64,000 nucleotides of DNA from Polynucleobacter sp. CS-Odin-A6 (GTDB taxonomy: Bacteria > Pseudomonadota > Gammaproteobacteria > Burkholderiales > Burkholderiaceae). The position numbers and the translations under genes are program-made. Of this stretch, positions 29,568-38,990 are shown piece after piece. Position 1 is the stretch's first letter, and the number at the start of each line of letters is the position of its first letter. The stretch spans positions 310,001 through 374,000 of the forward strand of contig NZ_JACVPD010000001.1 in assembly GCF_018882095.1 (NCBI RefSeq). The letters are read 5' to 3'. Below the pieces are notes generated by a model. The model did not search any database and was not told the origin of the DNA. It was given only the letters and a program-made list of their open reading frames with translations.

Positions 29568-30674
29568 TTATGCGCCTTGATACTGCATGGCACGGCGATA
29601 CCATTCATGAAAATGTTGCATACCATCTTCCATAGGGCTTTGATAGGGACCTACTTCATTGTGGCCGCGAGCTAGTAGCGCAGCTCGTCCCGCATCCATG
29701 CGCTCTGCAATCTCGTCATCCTCGATACAGGTTTCCATATAAGCCGCCCGTTCTGCCTCGACAAACTCTCGCTCAAAGAGGGCGATTTCTTCTGGGTAAT
29801 AAAACTCCACAATGTTGCGGGTCTTATTAGGGCCCATTGGATGTAAGGTGGAAACGCAGAGCACACCTGGATACCACTCCACCATCACATTGGGGTAGTA
29901 GGTCAGCCAAATGGCACCGTGGCGTGGTGTCTTGCCTTTATGGTGGCGCAGGACGGCTTCATGCCACTTTTGATAGACCGGCGAACCTGGCTTCTCAAGA
30001 TTTTTATGAATGCCGACAGTTTGTACGCTATGCCAGTCACCAAATTCCCAGTGCAAGTTTTCGCAAGAAACAAACTTGCCTAGTCCCGGATGAAAAGGCA
30101 CTACGTGATAGTCCTCTAGATAGACCTCAATAAAAGTCTTCCAGTTGTAATTACATTCGTGGACTTCAACGTGATCGAGAACATAGCCCTCAAACTGAAG
30201 ATCATCAGCCACGCCAAGTTTGGCCAGATCTTTGCGAACGTCACGCGGACCTTCAAATAAGAGTCCTTGCCAATTCTGCAAAGGAGATTTGCCAAGGTTT
30301 AGGCAGGGCTTATCTTCAAAATGGGGTGCACCCAATAATTCGCCATTTAAGTCATAGGTCCAACGATGTAGGGGGCAAACAATATTGTTCGTTTTGCCAG
30401 AGCCATTGAGCATGAGTGCTTGGCGGTGGCGACAGACATTGGATAGCAGTTCAACGCCTTGCTCGTTACGAACTAGTAAACGACCTTCGTTTTCTGAGGT
30501 CAGCGTTTGATAGGAGCCAATCTCTGGAACCATGAGTTCGTGCCCTACATAGCTCGGGCCCTGCTTAAAAAGCAGTTCAATTTCGCGTTGATAGAGCTCA
30601 ACGTCAAAATAGGCCGAAACCGGCAGTTGTAAGTTGGACGGCGCAAATTGCTGCGCGGTAGCCAGATTAGTCAT
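29568..30674 (-). CDS. Rieske aromatic ring-hydroxylating oxygenase, alpha subunit
   Basis: Rieske non-heme iron oxygenase alpha subunit, 368 residues. The Rieske centre is CRHRQALMLNGSGKTNNIVCPLH (Cys-x-His...Cys-x2-His), starting near residue 80. The mononuclear iron site is EDYHVVPFHPGL near 190, with a later acidic ligand. No beta subunit or reductase gene is adjacent; the ferredoxin-flavin reductase at 6711-7751 could be a partner but that is a guess. I chose the ATG at 30674; a GTG at 30683 is possible. Substrate unknown; the group also contains choline- and glycine-betaine-type demethylating enzymes. Confidence 0.85.
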   Translation of the reverse strand: MTNLATAQQFAPSNLQLPVSAYFDVELYQREIELLFKQGPSYVGHELMVPEIGSYQTLTSENEGRLLVRNEQGVELLSNVCRHRQALMLNGSGKTNNIVCPLHRWTYDLNGELLGAPHFEDKPCLNLGKSPLQNWQGLLFEGPRDVRKDLAKLGVADDLQFEGYVLDHVEVHECNYNWKTFIEVYLEDYHVVPFHPGLGKFVSCENLHWEFGDWHSVQTVGIHKNLEKPGSPVYQKWHEAVLRHHKGKTPRHGAIWLTYYPNVMVEWYPGVLCVSTLHPMGPNKTRNIVEFYYPEEIALFEREFVEAERAAYMETCIEDDEIAERMDAGRAALLARGHNEVGPYQSPMEDGMQHFHEWYRRAMQYQGA

Positions 30675-30836
30675 TCTCCCCACCCCCGAAAACGTCAGCC
30701 GAAGCTAAGCGGAATAACCAATCCAACCATCGACGGATCGATATTGGAAAGGAAGGAGGCGATTATACCCATTCGACCCCCATCTCGCATTAATATGTAG
30801 GGCTATACCTGTAAGAAATTTGAAGGAAATAAGTCT

Positions 30837-31070
30837 ATGCCAGCTAAAAAGTCTGAGGGTCAGAAACCCGATATTGAGGTTCAAATCGATCCCAACTTGC
30901 GTTATGAGCAGGCCGTAAAGGAGTTGGAAAAGCTCATTTCCGATATGGAATCAGGCAAATTCTCCTTAGAAGAGACACTTTTGGCCTACCAACGAGGTGC
31001 AGCGCTCTTGAAGCATTGTCAGGGCATGCTGGCTCAGGTTGAGCAGCAAGTCCGCGTTTTCGAGACTTAA
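30837..31070 (+). CDS. xseB: Exodeoxyribonuclease VII small subunit
   Basis: 77-residue helical subunit of exonuclease VII. The signature YEQAVKELEKLISDMESGKFSLEETLLAYQRG is the whole XseB domain. A GAAGGAAA ribosome binding site precedes the ATG. It is first in the xseB-ispA-dxs-folE2 unit; xseB-ispA-dxs is a common proteobacterial order. Confidence 0.95.
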   Translation: MPAKKSEGQKPDIEVQIDPNLRYEQAVKELEKLISDMESGKFSLEETLLAYQRGAALLKHCQGMLAQVEQQVRVFET

Positions 31071-31092
31071 GCCAAACTGAGATTCTGCTGAT

Positions 31093-31995
31093 ATGAATAG
31101 CAAAGGTTCATTTGAGAATTGGGTAACTAGCCATGGTCAACGGACCGAATTGGCTTTGGAGCGGCTACTGGATGGCGCCAACACCCATCCTGCCCGCTTG
31201 CATGAGGCAATGCGTTATGCGGCGCAAGGGGGTGGAAAACGGATACGCCCTTTATTGGTTTATGCCGCTGGCGAATTAGGTGATGACTCTAGTACAGAAA
31301 TTCAAGGCGCTTTAGATGCCGCTGCCGTTGCGATTGAATGTATTCATGCGTATTCCTTGGTGCACGATGACTTGCCGTGTATGGATGACGATGACTTACG
31401 TCGTGGGCGACCTACGGTACATAAGGCATTTGATGAAGCGACCGCCCTCTTGGTCGGTGATGCCTTGCAAACACGCGCATTTGAGATTCTGGCCAATGCG
31501 CCCTGTGATGCACAGAGTTGCCTAGCCATGATTAGTCTATTAGCGAGCGCCTCAGGCTCACGGGGTATGGCTGGCGGACAGGCGATTGATTTAGAGAGTG
31601 TTGGTAAAAAGTTAGACCTTGCCGGCTTAAAGCAAATGCATGCCATGAAAACAGGTGCTTTACTTTCTTGCTCCGTTGAGTTGGGTGGTATCGCCGCCAA
31701 GCTCAACTCGACGCAAATCCAGCATCTCGCAAATTACTCCGCAGCTTTGGGCCTGGCCTTCCAAATTGTGGATGATGTTTTAGATGCCACTGCAGATAGC
31801 CAGACCTTAGGTAAAACCGCAGGGAAAGATGCTGCTAACGATAAGCCAACCTATGTCACCTTGATGGGTTTAGACTACGCCAAGAAGGCAGCAAAAGATT
31901 TGCAAGAAACAGCAATAGCTAGCCTAGAGAGTTTTGGTGCTAAAGCCCAGGCCCTAAAAGATTTGGCTCTGTTAGTGGTGAATAGAGGCAAATAA
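31093..31995 (+). CDS. ispA: Farnesyl/geranyl diphosphate synthase
   Basis: Short-chain trans-prenyl diphosphate synthase of 300 residues that condenses IPP with DMAPP/GPP to farnesyl diphosphate. The first Asp-rich motif is [19 protein letters not shown] (with the two-residue insertion typical of bacterial FPP synthases). The second is [12 protein letters not shown], and the [15 protein letters not shown] segment follows. It lies 22 bp after xseB and 16 bp before dxs, so isoprenoid precursor supply and chain elongation are encoded together. Confidence 0.95.
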   Translation: MNSKGSFENWVTSHGQRTELALERLLDGANTHPARLHEAMRYAAQGGGKRIRPLLVYAAGELGDDSSTEIQGALDAAAVAIECIHAYSLVHDDLPCMDDDDLRRGRPTVHKAFDEATALLVGDALQTRAFEILANAPCDAQSCLAMISLLASASGSRGMAGGQAIDLESVGKKLDLAGLKQMHAMKTGALLSCSVELGGIAAKLNSTQIQHLANYSAALGLAFQIVDDVLDATADSQTLGKTAGKDAANDKPTYVTLMGLDYAKKAAKDLQETAIASLESFGAKAQALKDLALLVVNRGK

Positions 31996-32011
31996 GATTA
32001 CTGAAGATTTG

Positions 32012-33928
32012 ATGACTTTACTTTCGATTCACTCCCCTGCAGACTTAAAAAAACTCTCGCGCGAGCAGCTTCCCGCGCTGGCAGATGAGCTACGTCAATT
32101 CATATTGGATTCGGTTTCTAAAACGGGTGGGCACCTCTCATCGAATTTGGGAACGGTTGAGTTATCGATTGCACTGCACTATGTATTTGATACGCCGCAA
32201 GATCGAATCGTATGGGATGTAGGCCATCAAAGCTACCCGCACAAAATTCTGACTGGCCGTCGCGAGCGGATGAATACCCTTCGCCAGTTCAATGGCCTTT
32301 CTGGTTTTCCACGGCGTGCCGAAAGTGAATACGATGCCTTTGGTACAGGGCATTCTTCAACCAGTATTTCTGCAGCGTTGGGGATGGCACGTGCCTTTCA
32401 AACTAAAGGTGAAAAGCAAGTCGCTGTTGCGGTGATTGGCGATAGCGCCATGACTGGCGGCATGGCATTCGAAGCGATGAACAATGCGGGTGTGTATGAC
32501 GATTTGCCGTTGGTTGTCATTCTGAATGACAACGATATGTCGATCTCTCCAGCAGTAGGCGCCCTTAATCGACACCTTGCTAGATTATTGAGTGGCAACA
32601 TTTACTCCAAGACAAAGAAGGGGATTGATAGCGTCCTCTCTATTGCTCCGCCATTGCGTGAGTTTGCTAAACGCCTAGAAGATCATGCCAAAGGTATGGT
32701 CTCACCCTCCACGATTTTTGAAGAGTTTGGATTTAATTATTTTGGTCCAATTGATGGACATGATTTGGATACCTTGATTCCAATGCTGCAAAACGTCCGT
32801 CGCTTAGCGTTAAATGGTGGTGGTCCTCAGTTCCTGCATGTGGTGACTCGCAAAGGTCAGGGCTACGAATTAGCCGAAGCTGATCCCGTCCTGTATCACG
32901 GTCCTAGTAAGTTCAATCCAGAGGAAGGTGTTAAGAAGTCTACGGCCCCTTCGCCGAAAACCTTCACCCAAGTATTTGGTGAGTGGTTGTGCGATATGGC
33001 TGAAGCCGATCCTTTATTAATTGGTATTACGCCAGCCATGCGTGAAGGCTCTGGTCTTGTTGAGTTTGAAAAGCGTTTCCCTGAGCGTTATTACGATGTG
33101 GGAATTGCTGAACAGCACGCAGTGACATTTGCTGCTGGCATGGCATGCGAAGGGTTGAAGCCAGTAGTGGCGATCTATTCCACTTTCTTACAGCGCGCCT
33201 ACGATCAACTCATTCATGATGTGGCTATTCAGGATCTGCCCGTCTTGTTTGCATTAGACCGAGCTGGCTTAGTCGGTGCAGATGGTGCAACTCATGCAGG
33301 CGCATATGACATCCCCTTCTTGCGCTGCATTCCGAATATGTTGGTGTTGACACCTGCTGACGAAGCAGAGTGTCGTGATTTGTTAACGACCGCGTTTCAT
33401 CAGCCTCACCCCAGTGCAGTGCGCTATCCGCGTGGTGCTGGTGTTGGCACTATCCCCTCGAAAGAATTACGTACCATTCCATTAGGTAAGGGTGAGTTAC
33501 GCCGCCAATCCAATGCGCTAGCTGGTCAGCGTCTAGCAATCTTAGCTTTTGGAACTTTGTTGTATTCCGCTCTTGAAGTTGCAGAGCAGCTGGATGCCTC
33601 AGTTGCCAATATGCGTTTTGTAAAACCATTAGATACTGAACTCCTCAAATCCTTGGCGCAAGATCACGATTATTTTGTGACGATTGAGGATGGCGCCATT
33701 TTGGGTGGAGCAGGAAGCGCCTGCTTAGAAGCGCTCTCCGCCATGGGTATCAATAAACCCCTCCTGCAATTAGGTCTTCCAGATCAGTTCGTGGAGCATG
33801 GCGATTACAAACTCTTAATGGGTCAATGTGGCCTTGATGTGGCTGGGATTGCTCGGTCGATTACTGCTCGTTTTCCAGGGCTCAATTCTGCTAAGTCAGA
33901 GTTAAATACTGAGCAAATAGGCAAATAA
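32012..33928 (+). CDS. dxs: 1-deoxy-D-xylulose-5-phosphate synthase
   Basis: Thiamine-diphosphate enzyme joining pyruvate and glyceraldehyde-3-phosphate, first step of the MEP pathway; 638 residues. Visible features are the N-terminal [41 protein letters not shown], the ThDP motif [20 protein letters not shown], the pyrimidine-domain glutamate in [15 protein letters not shown], and [19 protein letters not shown]. The ATG at 32012 is preferred to a TTG directly before it. Together with ispH at 4.5 kb it shows a MEP-type isoprenoid pathway. Confidence 0.97.
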   Translation: MTLLSIHSPADLKKLSREQLPALADELRQFILDSVSKTGGHLSSNLGTVELSIALHYVFDTPQDRIVWDVGHQSYPHKILTGRRERMNTLRQFNGLSGFPRRAESEYDAFGTGHSSTSISAALGMARAFQTKGEKQVAVAVIGDSAMTGGMAFEAMNNAGVYDDLPLVVILNDNDMSISPAVGALNRHLARLLSGNIYSKTKKGIDSVLSIAPPLREFAKRLEDHAKGMVSPSTIFEEFGFNYFGPIDGHDLDTLIPMLQNVRRLALNGGGPQFLHVVTRKGQGYELAEADPVLYHGPSKFNPEEGVKKSTAPSPKTFTQVFGEWLCDMAEADPLLIGITPAMREGSGLVEFEKRFPERYYDVGIAEQHAVTFAAGMACEGLKPVVAIYSTFLQRAYDQLIHDVAIQDLPVLFALDRAGLVGADGATHAGAYDIPFLRCIPNMLVLTPADEAECRDLLTTAFHQPHPSAVRYPRGAGVGTIPSKELRTIPLGKGELRRQSNALAGQRLAILAFGTLLYSALEVAEQLDASVANMRFVKPLDTELLKSLAQDHDYFVTIEDGAILGGAGSACLEALSAMGINKPLLQLGLPDQFVEHGDYKLLMGQCGLDVAGIARSITARFPGLNSAKSELNTEQIGK

Positions 33929-33953
33929 GTCATTTTTGTCTGAAAATAGAGTC

Positions 33954-34781
33954 ATGAACGATATCAACACCACCTTTCTTAAACCGCAAGTCATGCCGGA
34001 TATTCAGTCCTTGCATGATGAGCGTGCGTTGCCAATTGAGCAAGTGGGTATTCGAGGCTTACGTCATCCACTCATGATCCGTACCAAAACCGGTGAGATG
34101 CCAGCCGTAGGTAATTTTGAAATGGATGTTGCTTTGCCTGCACAGGTGAAGGGCACGCATATGTCGCGCTTCATCGCCCTATTGCAAAAGCACAATGGTC
34201 CAATTGATAGCGCTGCCGTGGTGACCATGGTGCGCGAGATGTTGCCTCTACTCAATGCGACTGAAGGCCGGATTCAATTTACTTATACACACTTTGTCAA
34301 AAAAGCGGCGCCAGTTTCTGGTGTTGAAAGTTTGATGGATTACGAAGTGACTTGGATGGCGAAGGCCAAACAAAATACAGCAGGCTCAATTGAGGTTGAG
34401 CTCAATCTTCGTGCTGTAGTTCCAGTCATGAGTTTGTGCCCTTGCTCAAAAGAGATCTCTGAGTATGGCGCACACAATCAACGTTCCCATGTCACGATGT
34501 CAGTAGAGCTGGATTCAAATACCAAGATGACAGTAGAAGATTTAGTATCAATCGCTGAGAGCCAGGCATCGAGTGAGTTGTGGGGTTTGCTCAAGCGTCC
34601 CGATGAGAAGTGGGTGACTGAGCGCGCTTACGACAATCCAAAATTTGTTGAAGACTTAGTGCGCGATGTGGCCGGGCAGCTAGAGAGTGATCAACGCATT
34701 CTGTCTATCGTTGTTGAAGCCGAGAACTTTGAGTCGATTCACAACCACAGCGCTTACGCCAAAATTAGTTTGGCCAAGTAA
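33954..34781 (+). CDS. folE2: GTP cyclohydrolase I type 2 (FolE2)
   Basis: Metal-flexible GTP cyclohydrolase IB, making dihydroneopterin triphosphate for folate; 275 residues. The conserved metal-site cysteine lies in LCPCSKEISEYGAHNQRSH, and IRGLRHPL near the N-terminus is typical. I chose the ATG at 33954; a TTG at 33936 is possible but adds six non-conserved residues. It is last in the xseB-ispA-dxs-folE2 unit. FolE2 can function under zinc limitation where FolE cannot; whether a FolE exists elsewhere in this genome is not visible. Confidence 0.94.
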   Translation: MNDINTTFLKPQVMPDIQSLHDERALPIEQVGIRGLRHPLMIRTKTGEMPAVGNFEMDVALPAQVKGTHMSRFIALLQKHNGPIDSAAVVTMVREMLPLLNATEGRIQFTYTHFVKKAAPVSGVESLMDYEVTWMAKAKQNTAGSIEVELNLRAVVPVMSLCPCSKEISEYGAHNQRSHVTMSVELDSNTKMTVEDLVSIAESQASSELWGLLKRPDEKWVTERAYDNPKFVEDLVRDVAGQLESDQRILSIVVEAENFESIHNHSAYAKISLAK

Positions 34782-34791
34782 ATTCTCACTG

Positions 34792-34843
34792 TTAATCGAC
34801 TGTGTTGAGCGATTGTTTTAAGCGACTGTGTTAAGCGAGATTG
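34792..34843. repeat. 13-bp tandem repeat at convergent gene ends (folE2 / tsaD)
   Basis: Four units with consensus TTAAGCGACTGTG: TTAATCGACTGTG, TTGAGCGATTGTT, TTAAGCGACTGTG and TTAAGCGAGATTG. The last unit opens with the tsaD stop codon (TTA at 34831) and continues into the tsaD coding end. Same period and same setting as the repeat at 28655. Confidence 0.85.
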
Positions 34844-35904
34844 TTACTTTCCAAATCCCAACGGGGTTTGACATCAAAAGCCCCCGAAGCGGTTGAGCCA
34901 TTGTTGTCCGCCAATAGGCGTAATGCGCCAGCAAAAGCAATCATCACACCATTGTCGGTGCATAAATCTACTGGTGGATAGTGCACTTCAAAGCGATTCT
35001 TTTTAGCACTGGCATTGAGGGCTGCGCGTAATTGCAGATTTGCACCCACACCACCGGCAAGCACCAGATGTTTACAGGCAGTTTGCTTGAGCGCTTTTTC
35101 TGACTTACTTACCAATACCGCCACTAAGGAATCCACAAAGCTACGCGCTAAATCCGCCTGAAATGTGGCAATCTCAGAAATATCCGTAATACCCAGCGCG
35201 TCAAATTTTTTCACCTGGTTCAAAACGGCTGTTTTAAGTCCAGAGAAAGAGAAGTCCAAGTCTCCCGAATGGAGCATCGGTTTGGGTAAATCAAATCGCC
35301 CAGACTGACCTTTTTCTGCCAATTTTGAGATTGCAGCACCACCCGGGTAATCCAAGCCAAGTAATTTAGCCGTTTTATCAAAGGCTTCTCCAGCCGCATC
35401 ATCTAGAGTTTCGCCTAAAAGTTGGTACTTACCAACATCGCTTACCAGCATCAACTGGGTATGTCCGCCCGAGACTAGGAGCGCAATAAAAGGAAATTCT
35501 GGTGCTGATGCCCCTAACAGCGGGGAAAGCAGATGACCTTCAAGGTGATGCACCCCAATCGAGGGTAAATTGAGGCCTTGGGCGAGGGATTTGGCAAAGG
35601 CGCTGCCCACTAATAGGGCGCCAGCTAAACCAGGACCTTGGGTAAAGGCCACGGCATCGATATCCTGTAATTCGAGCCGAGCCTCTTGCAAAGCCTCATC
35701 TAAGAGGGGTAGAACCCGCCGAATATGGTCTCTAGAGGCTAGCTCTGGGACTACGCCCCCATAATCCCGGTGCATGGCGATTTGGGAGTGCAGGGCCTGC
35801 CCCAGAATGCCCTGATGGGCTGGGGCCTGGTTTTCCCAGGGGGCGGTGTTGTATAAAGCCACCCCGGTCTCGTCACAAGAAGTTTCTATGCCTAAAACAA
35901 TCAT
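34831..35904 (-). CDS. tsaD: tRNA N6-adenosine threonylcarbamoyltransferase
   Basis: TsaD (Gcp/Kae1) of the t6A37 tRNA modification complex, 357 residues. The N-terminal [14 protein letters not shown] is the ASKHA signature. Metal-binding histidines lie in [10 protein letters not shown], and [16 protein letters not shown] and [10 protein letters not shown] are conserved. Divergent from rpsU, the usual arrangement at this locus. The enzyme modifies ANN-decoding tRNAs, which include the tRNA-Ile found at 41.8 kb. Confidence 0.97.
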   Translation of the reverse strand: MIVLGIETSCDETGVALYNTAPWENQAPAHQGILGQALHSQIAMHRDYGGVVPELASRDHIRRVLPLLDEALQEARLELQDIDAVAFTQGPGLAGALLVGSAFAKSLAQGLNLPSIGVHHLEGHLLSPLLGASAPEFPFIALLVSGGHTQLMLVSDVGKYQLLGETLDDAAGEAFDKTAKLLGLDYPGGAAISKLAEKGQSGRFDLPKPMLHSGDLDFSFSGLKTAVLNQVKKFDALGITDISEIATFQADLARSFVDSLVAVLVSKSEKALKQTACKHLVLAGGVGANLQLRAALNASAKKNRFEVHYPPVDLCTDNGVMIAFAGALRLLADNNGSTASGAFDVKPRWDLESNNLA

Positions 35905-35918
35905 TTTTTGCTTGGTCG

Positions 35919-35927
35919 TGCTAGAAT
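35919..35927 (+). promoter_or_regulatory. Extended -10 promoter element for rpsU
   Basis: TGCTAGAAT matches an extended -10 (TGnTATAAT). It sits in the 76-bp gap between divergent tsaD and rpsU, about 54 bp before the rpsU ATG. No good -35 is seen, which an extended -10 can tolerate. Confidence 0.5.
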
Positions 35928-35980
35928 CGCACTTCAGTTAATTTATCGATATTTTTCGAGCATATACGAGTTAAATAAGT

Positions 35981-36193
35981 ATGACTACAGTCCGCCTCCG
36001 TGAGAACGAACCTTTTGAAGTGGCATTGCGCCGTTTCAAGCGCACCATTGAAAAAAATGGTCTTTTGACCGACTTGCGTGCCCGCGAGTTTTACGAGAAG
36101 CCAACGGCTGAGCGTAAGCGTAAGAAGGCAGCCGCTGCTAAACGCCATTACAAGCGTATTCGTAGCCAGATGTTGCCTAAAAAGCTGTATTAA
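35981..36193 (+). CDS. rpsU: 30S ribosomal protein S21
   Basis: Basic 70-residue small-subunit protein required for initiation. [20 protein letters not shown] and the basic C-terminus [21 protein letters not shown] are diagnostic. The region before the ATG (GTTAAATAAGT) lacks a recognisable Shine-Dalgarno sequence, unlike rpmG. It opens the macromolecular synthesis block rpsU-yqeY-dnaG-rpoD, though a terminator follows it directly. Confidence 0.97.
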   Translation: MTTVRLRENEPFEVALRRFKRTIEKNGLLTDLRAREFYEKPTAERKRKKAAAAKRHYKRIRSQMLPKKLY

Positions 36194-36228
36194 TCGAATT
36201 TAAAAGCTCTCCTCACCGAGAGGCTTTG

Positions 36229-36262
36229 AAACCCGCTGACGGTGAAACGCAGCGGGTTTTTG
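36229..36262 (+). terminator. Rho-independent terminator after rpsU
   Basis: AAACCCGCTG pairs with CAGCGGGTTT, followed by a T-rich tail. It lies between rpsU and yqeY and would limit read-through into dnaG/rpoD. Confidence 0.85.
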
Positions 36263-36335
36263 CTTTTTAAGTCATTCACAAAAAGCCAATACACTAAAGA
36301 TTGAATGCGCATTAAACCTATTAGGAGTGAATTTC

Positions 36336-36782
36336 ATGAGCCTTAAAGATCAAATTACTGAAGATATGAAAAACGCTATGCGTGCAAAAGAAGTCGCACG
36401 CTTAGGTACCATCCGTCTTTTGCTGGCAGCAATCAAGCAGCGCGAAGTAGATGAGCGCATTGTGCTCGATGATGCCGCTGTGATTGCGACAGTAGAGAAA
36501 ATGATCAAGCAGCGCAAAGATTCGATCTCCCAGTTTGAAAAAGCTAGTCGTGATGATTTGGTGGCGATTGAAGCTGCTGAGATGGTCATTTTGCAAGCCT
36601 ATTTACCAGCGCAGTTATCTGATGCTGAAGTGCAGGCAGCAGTAGCCGCCGCATTAGTATCAACTGGCGCTGCTGGTCCACAAGATATGGGCAAAGTCAT
36701 TGGTGTTCTCAAAGGCCAATTGGCTGGTAAAGCAGACATGGGCAAAGTATCGGGTTTAGTCAAAGCCGCGCTTGCTCAATAA
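36336..36782 (+). CDS. yqeY: GatB/YqeY-domain protein
   Basis: 148-residue helical protein of the YqeY family, related to the tRNA-interacting tail domain of the GatB amidotransferase subunit; precise function unknown. SLKDQITEDMKNAMRAKEVARLGTIRLLLAAIKQREVD and the C-terminal GKVIGVLKGQLAGKADMGKVSGLVKAAL are characteristic. The ATG at 36336 follows TAGGAG at 36321-36326; a GTG at 36327 would overlap that site. The order rpsU-yqeY-dnaG-rpoD is widespread in proteobacteria. Confidence 0.93.
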   Translation: MSLKDQITEDMKNAMRAKEVARLGTIRLLLAAIKQREVDERIVLDDAAVIATVEKMIKQRKDSISQFEKASRDDLVAIEAAEMVILQAYLPAQLSDAEVQAAVAAALVSTGAAGPQDMGKVIGVLKGQLAGKADMGKVSGLVKAALAQ

Positions 36783-36820
36783 AAACTCAATAACACTAAG
36801 CTAAGCCGCATCCATTACCG

Positions 36821-38767
36821 ATGGCTCTCATCCCTCAATCGTTCATTGCCGATCTATTAAATCGGGTTGACATCGTGGATGTGGTTGGGCAGCACGTGAA
36901 GTTAAAAAAAGCGGGTGCCAACTTTCAAGGCTTGTGCCCTTTTCATTCAGAAAAATCCCCTTCATTTTCAGTATCCCCAACGAAGCAGTTCTACCACTGC
37001 TTTGGTTGTGGGGCGCATGGCTCGGCGATTAGTTTTCTTATGGAGTATTCCGGTTTAGGTTATGTCGATGCGATTGAGGATTTAGCGCGCTCTGCGGGTT
37101 TAGATGTGCCGCGAGAAGAGCGCACTGCGAATGATATCGCGCGCCAACAGCAAACCATGGCATTGAGTGAAGTGATGAGCGCAGCAGCTGATTGGTATCG
37201 CCAGCAGCTCAAAGTAGCACCCCGTGCGGTGGAATACCTTAAGGGTCGCGGTCTTACTGGTGAGATCGCCAAGCGCTATGCCTTGGGTTACGCGCCTGAT
37301 GGCTGGCAAGGACTAGAAGCCGTCTTTGGCACGTATGCTAATGATGAAGTGGCAAAAATCTTATTAGAGGGCGGCTTACTCATTCAAAGCGAACAAGGTG
37401 ACGGTAAGCAAACTGCTCGTCGTTACGATCGTTTTCGTGATCGCATTATGTTTCCGATTCGTAGTCCTAAAGGCCAGACCATTGGCTTTGGTGGACGCAT
37501 CTTGGATCAAGGTGAGCCTAAGTATTTAAATTCTCCTGAGACGCCACTGTTTTCCAAGGGTAATACGTTGTATGGATTATTCGAAGCCAGACAAGCCATT
37601 CGCTCTCAAGAATATGTCCTCGTGTGTGAAGGGTATATGGATGTTGTGGCGCTTGCCCAATTGGGATTCCCCAATGCAGTAGCGACATTAGGCACCGCAT
37701 GTACCGCAAATCATGTACGGATGTTATTACGTCAAACGGATCGTGTCGTATTTTCATTTGATGGGGACTCTGCAGGACAGCGCGCAGCTCAACGGGCACT
37801 AGAGGCCTGCTTACCCTTGATGTCAGACGACAAAGAGATTCGTTTCTTATTCTTACCGACTGAGCATGACCCAGATAGTTATGTTCGCGCCTATGGTGCA
37901 GCGGCTTTTGAGAAAGTGATTAAAGAGGCCATGTCGATCTCTAGCTTTTTCTTTAAGATCGCCAGCCAAGATCATGAGTTGACTACTCCTGAGGGCAGAG
38001 CACAGACTCATCATGCCGCTAAACCTCTATTGCTCTCAATGCCACCGATTGCTCTACGAACACAAATTTTGCGTGAGTTAGCGATTCGGACAAATTCTAC
38101 GCCTGCTGAATTAGAGTCCTTTTGTGGTTTAACGGTGGCACCTGCTCCAGTGCAGCAGGGCTCTTATGGGGCTAATCAGCGCGCACCCAACTTTGTACAG
38201 GCCAATAATGGCAATCGAACTCAGGGCGCGCCTTGGCAAGCATCTAAAGGTTCAGCAAAGAGAGTGGCAACACAAAATATTGCCCCTCCTCAAGCGCCAA
38301 CGGATTTGGCCGAACAGATGTTGCGCGTCTTAATTCAGTTTCCCCATTTAGGCAAAGCGTTAGATGACAACAAGAGAGCACTTGCTCTCCAAGCTTCCGA
38401 GTTGCGATCCCCCAAAGCGTTAGAGTTAATGAAGGATTTGCTTGCCCAGTGTGATTTAGTGGAATTGATTCCTGGTGAGAGCGGTAAGCCGCCTGCAGTT
38501 GGTGCTGGGGCTTTTGCCCTCTTTCAAGAGCAGTTATCCCGCAGTGAGTTAGCCCCACTCTATGAAGTACTGAGAAAGCGGGTAATGGGCTCTGATTTAG
38601 AGATTGAAGGGGCCATTGCGGATTTGGAGGGCGCCTTCAAAAAACTAGAGCTGACCCACCTTAAAACAGAGATGACAGCAATTGCTCAAAAGATCGCTAG
38701 TAGTGATGCCACCGAGCAAGATCGAGCCCGCTATCGCGAGCTGGGCGAAAGATTGAAATTTACATAA
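36821..38767 (+). CDS. dnaG: DNA primase
   Basis: Bacterial primase of 648 residues making RNA primers at the fork. The CHC2 zinc finger is CPFHSEKSPSFSVSPTKQFYHCFGCGAHG near residue 40. The RNA polymerase core contains GFGGRILDQGEPKYLNSPET, and the TOPRIM domain has VCEGYMDVVALAQLG and FSFDGDSAGQRAAQRALE. A low-complexity Gln/Asn/Ala linker (about residues 440-500) precedes the C-terminal DnaB-interacting domain. It is 38 bp after yqeY. Confidence 0.96.
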   Translation: MALIPQSFIADLLNRVDIVDVVGQHVKLKKAGANFQGLCPFHSEKSPSFSVSPTKQFYHCFGCGAHGSAISFLMEYSGLGYVDAIEDLARSAGLDVPREERTANDIARQQQTMALSEVMSAAADWYRQQLKVAPRAVEYLKGRGLTGEIAKRYALGYAPDGWQGLEAVFGTYANDEVAKILLEGGLLIQSEQGDGKQTARRYDRFRDRIMFPIRSPKGQTIGFGGRILDQGEPKYLNSPETPLFSKGNTLYGLFEARQAIRSQEYVLVCEGYMDVVALAQLGFPNAVATLGTACTANHVRMLLRQTDRVVFSFDGDSAGQRAAQRALEACLPLMSDDKEIRFLFLPTEHDPDSYVRAYGAAAFEKVIKEAMSISSFFFKIASQDHELTTPEGRAQTHHAAKPLLLSMPPIALRTQILRELAIRTNSTPAELESFCGLTVAPAPVQQGSYGANQRAPNFVQANNGNRTQGAPWQASKGSAKRVATQNIAPPQAPTDLAEQMLRVLIQFPHLGKALDDNKRALALQASELRSPKALELMKDLLAQCDLVELIPGESGKPPAVGAGAFALFQEQLSRSELAPLYEVLRKRVMGSDLEIEGAIADLEGAFKKLELTHLKTEMTAIAQKIASSDATEQDRARYRELGERLKFT

Positions 38768-38850
38768 GCATTTTCTGATTTAGCCCTAGAAAAACCCGAA
38801 ATTTGCCCCATCTTTAGAGTGTAGGCGGGTGTAAAAAAGTCGTAATCGAC

Positions 38851-38856
38851 TATAAT
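38851..38856 (+). promoter_or_regulatory. Probable -10 element of a rpoD promoter
   Basis: A perfect TATAAT 135 bp before the rpoD ATG, with only a weak -35 (GGTGTA at 17-bp spacing). It would give rpoD its own promoter and a leader of about 128 nt. Confidence 0.45.
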
Positions 38857-38886
38857 CCTCTATTCCCAGAAAAAACCGATTTAATT

Positions 38887-38940
38887 CAGCCACTTGCGCA
38901 TTATTTTGAAGATATTTGGGGCAAGTGGACAAGGTGGCTG
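38887..38940 (+). promoter_or_regulatory. Alternative hairpins in the rpoD leader
   Basis: CCACTTGC (38890-38897) can pair with GCAAGTGG (38921-38928). Alternatively, overlapping CAGCCAC (38887-38893) can pair with GTGGCTG (38934-38940). The two stems share bases and exclude each other. Pairing is seen in the sequence; any regulatory role is inferred. Confidence 0.4.
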
Positions 38941-38990
38941 TATTTAATCAGTCGAGATCAATCATCAGTAATGTAATGAAGTGCTAATAA

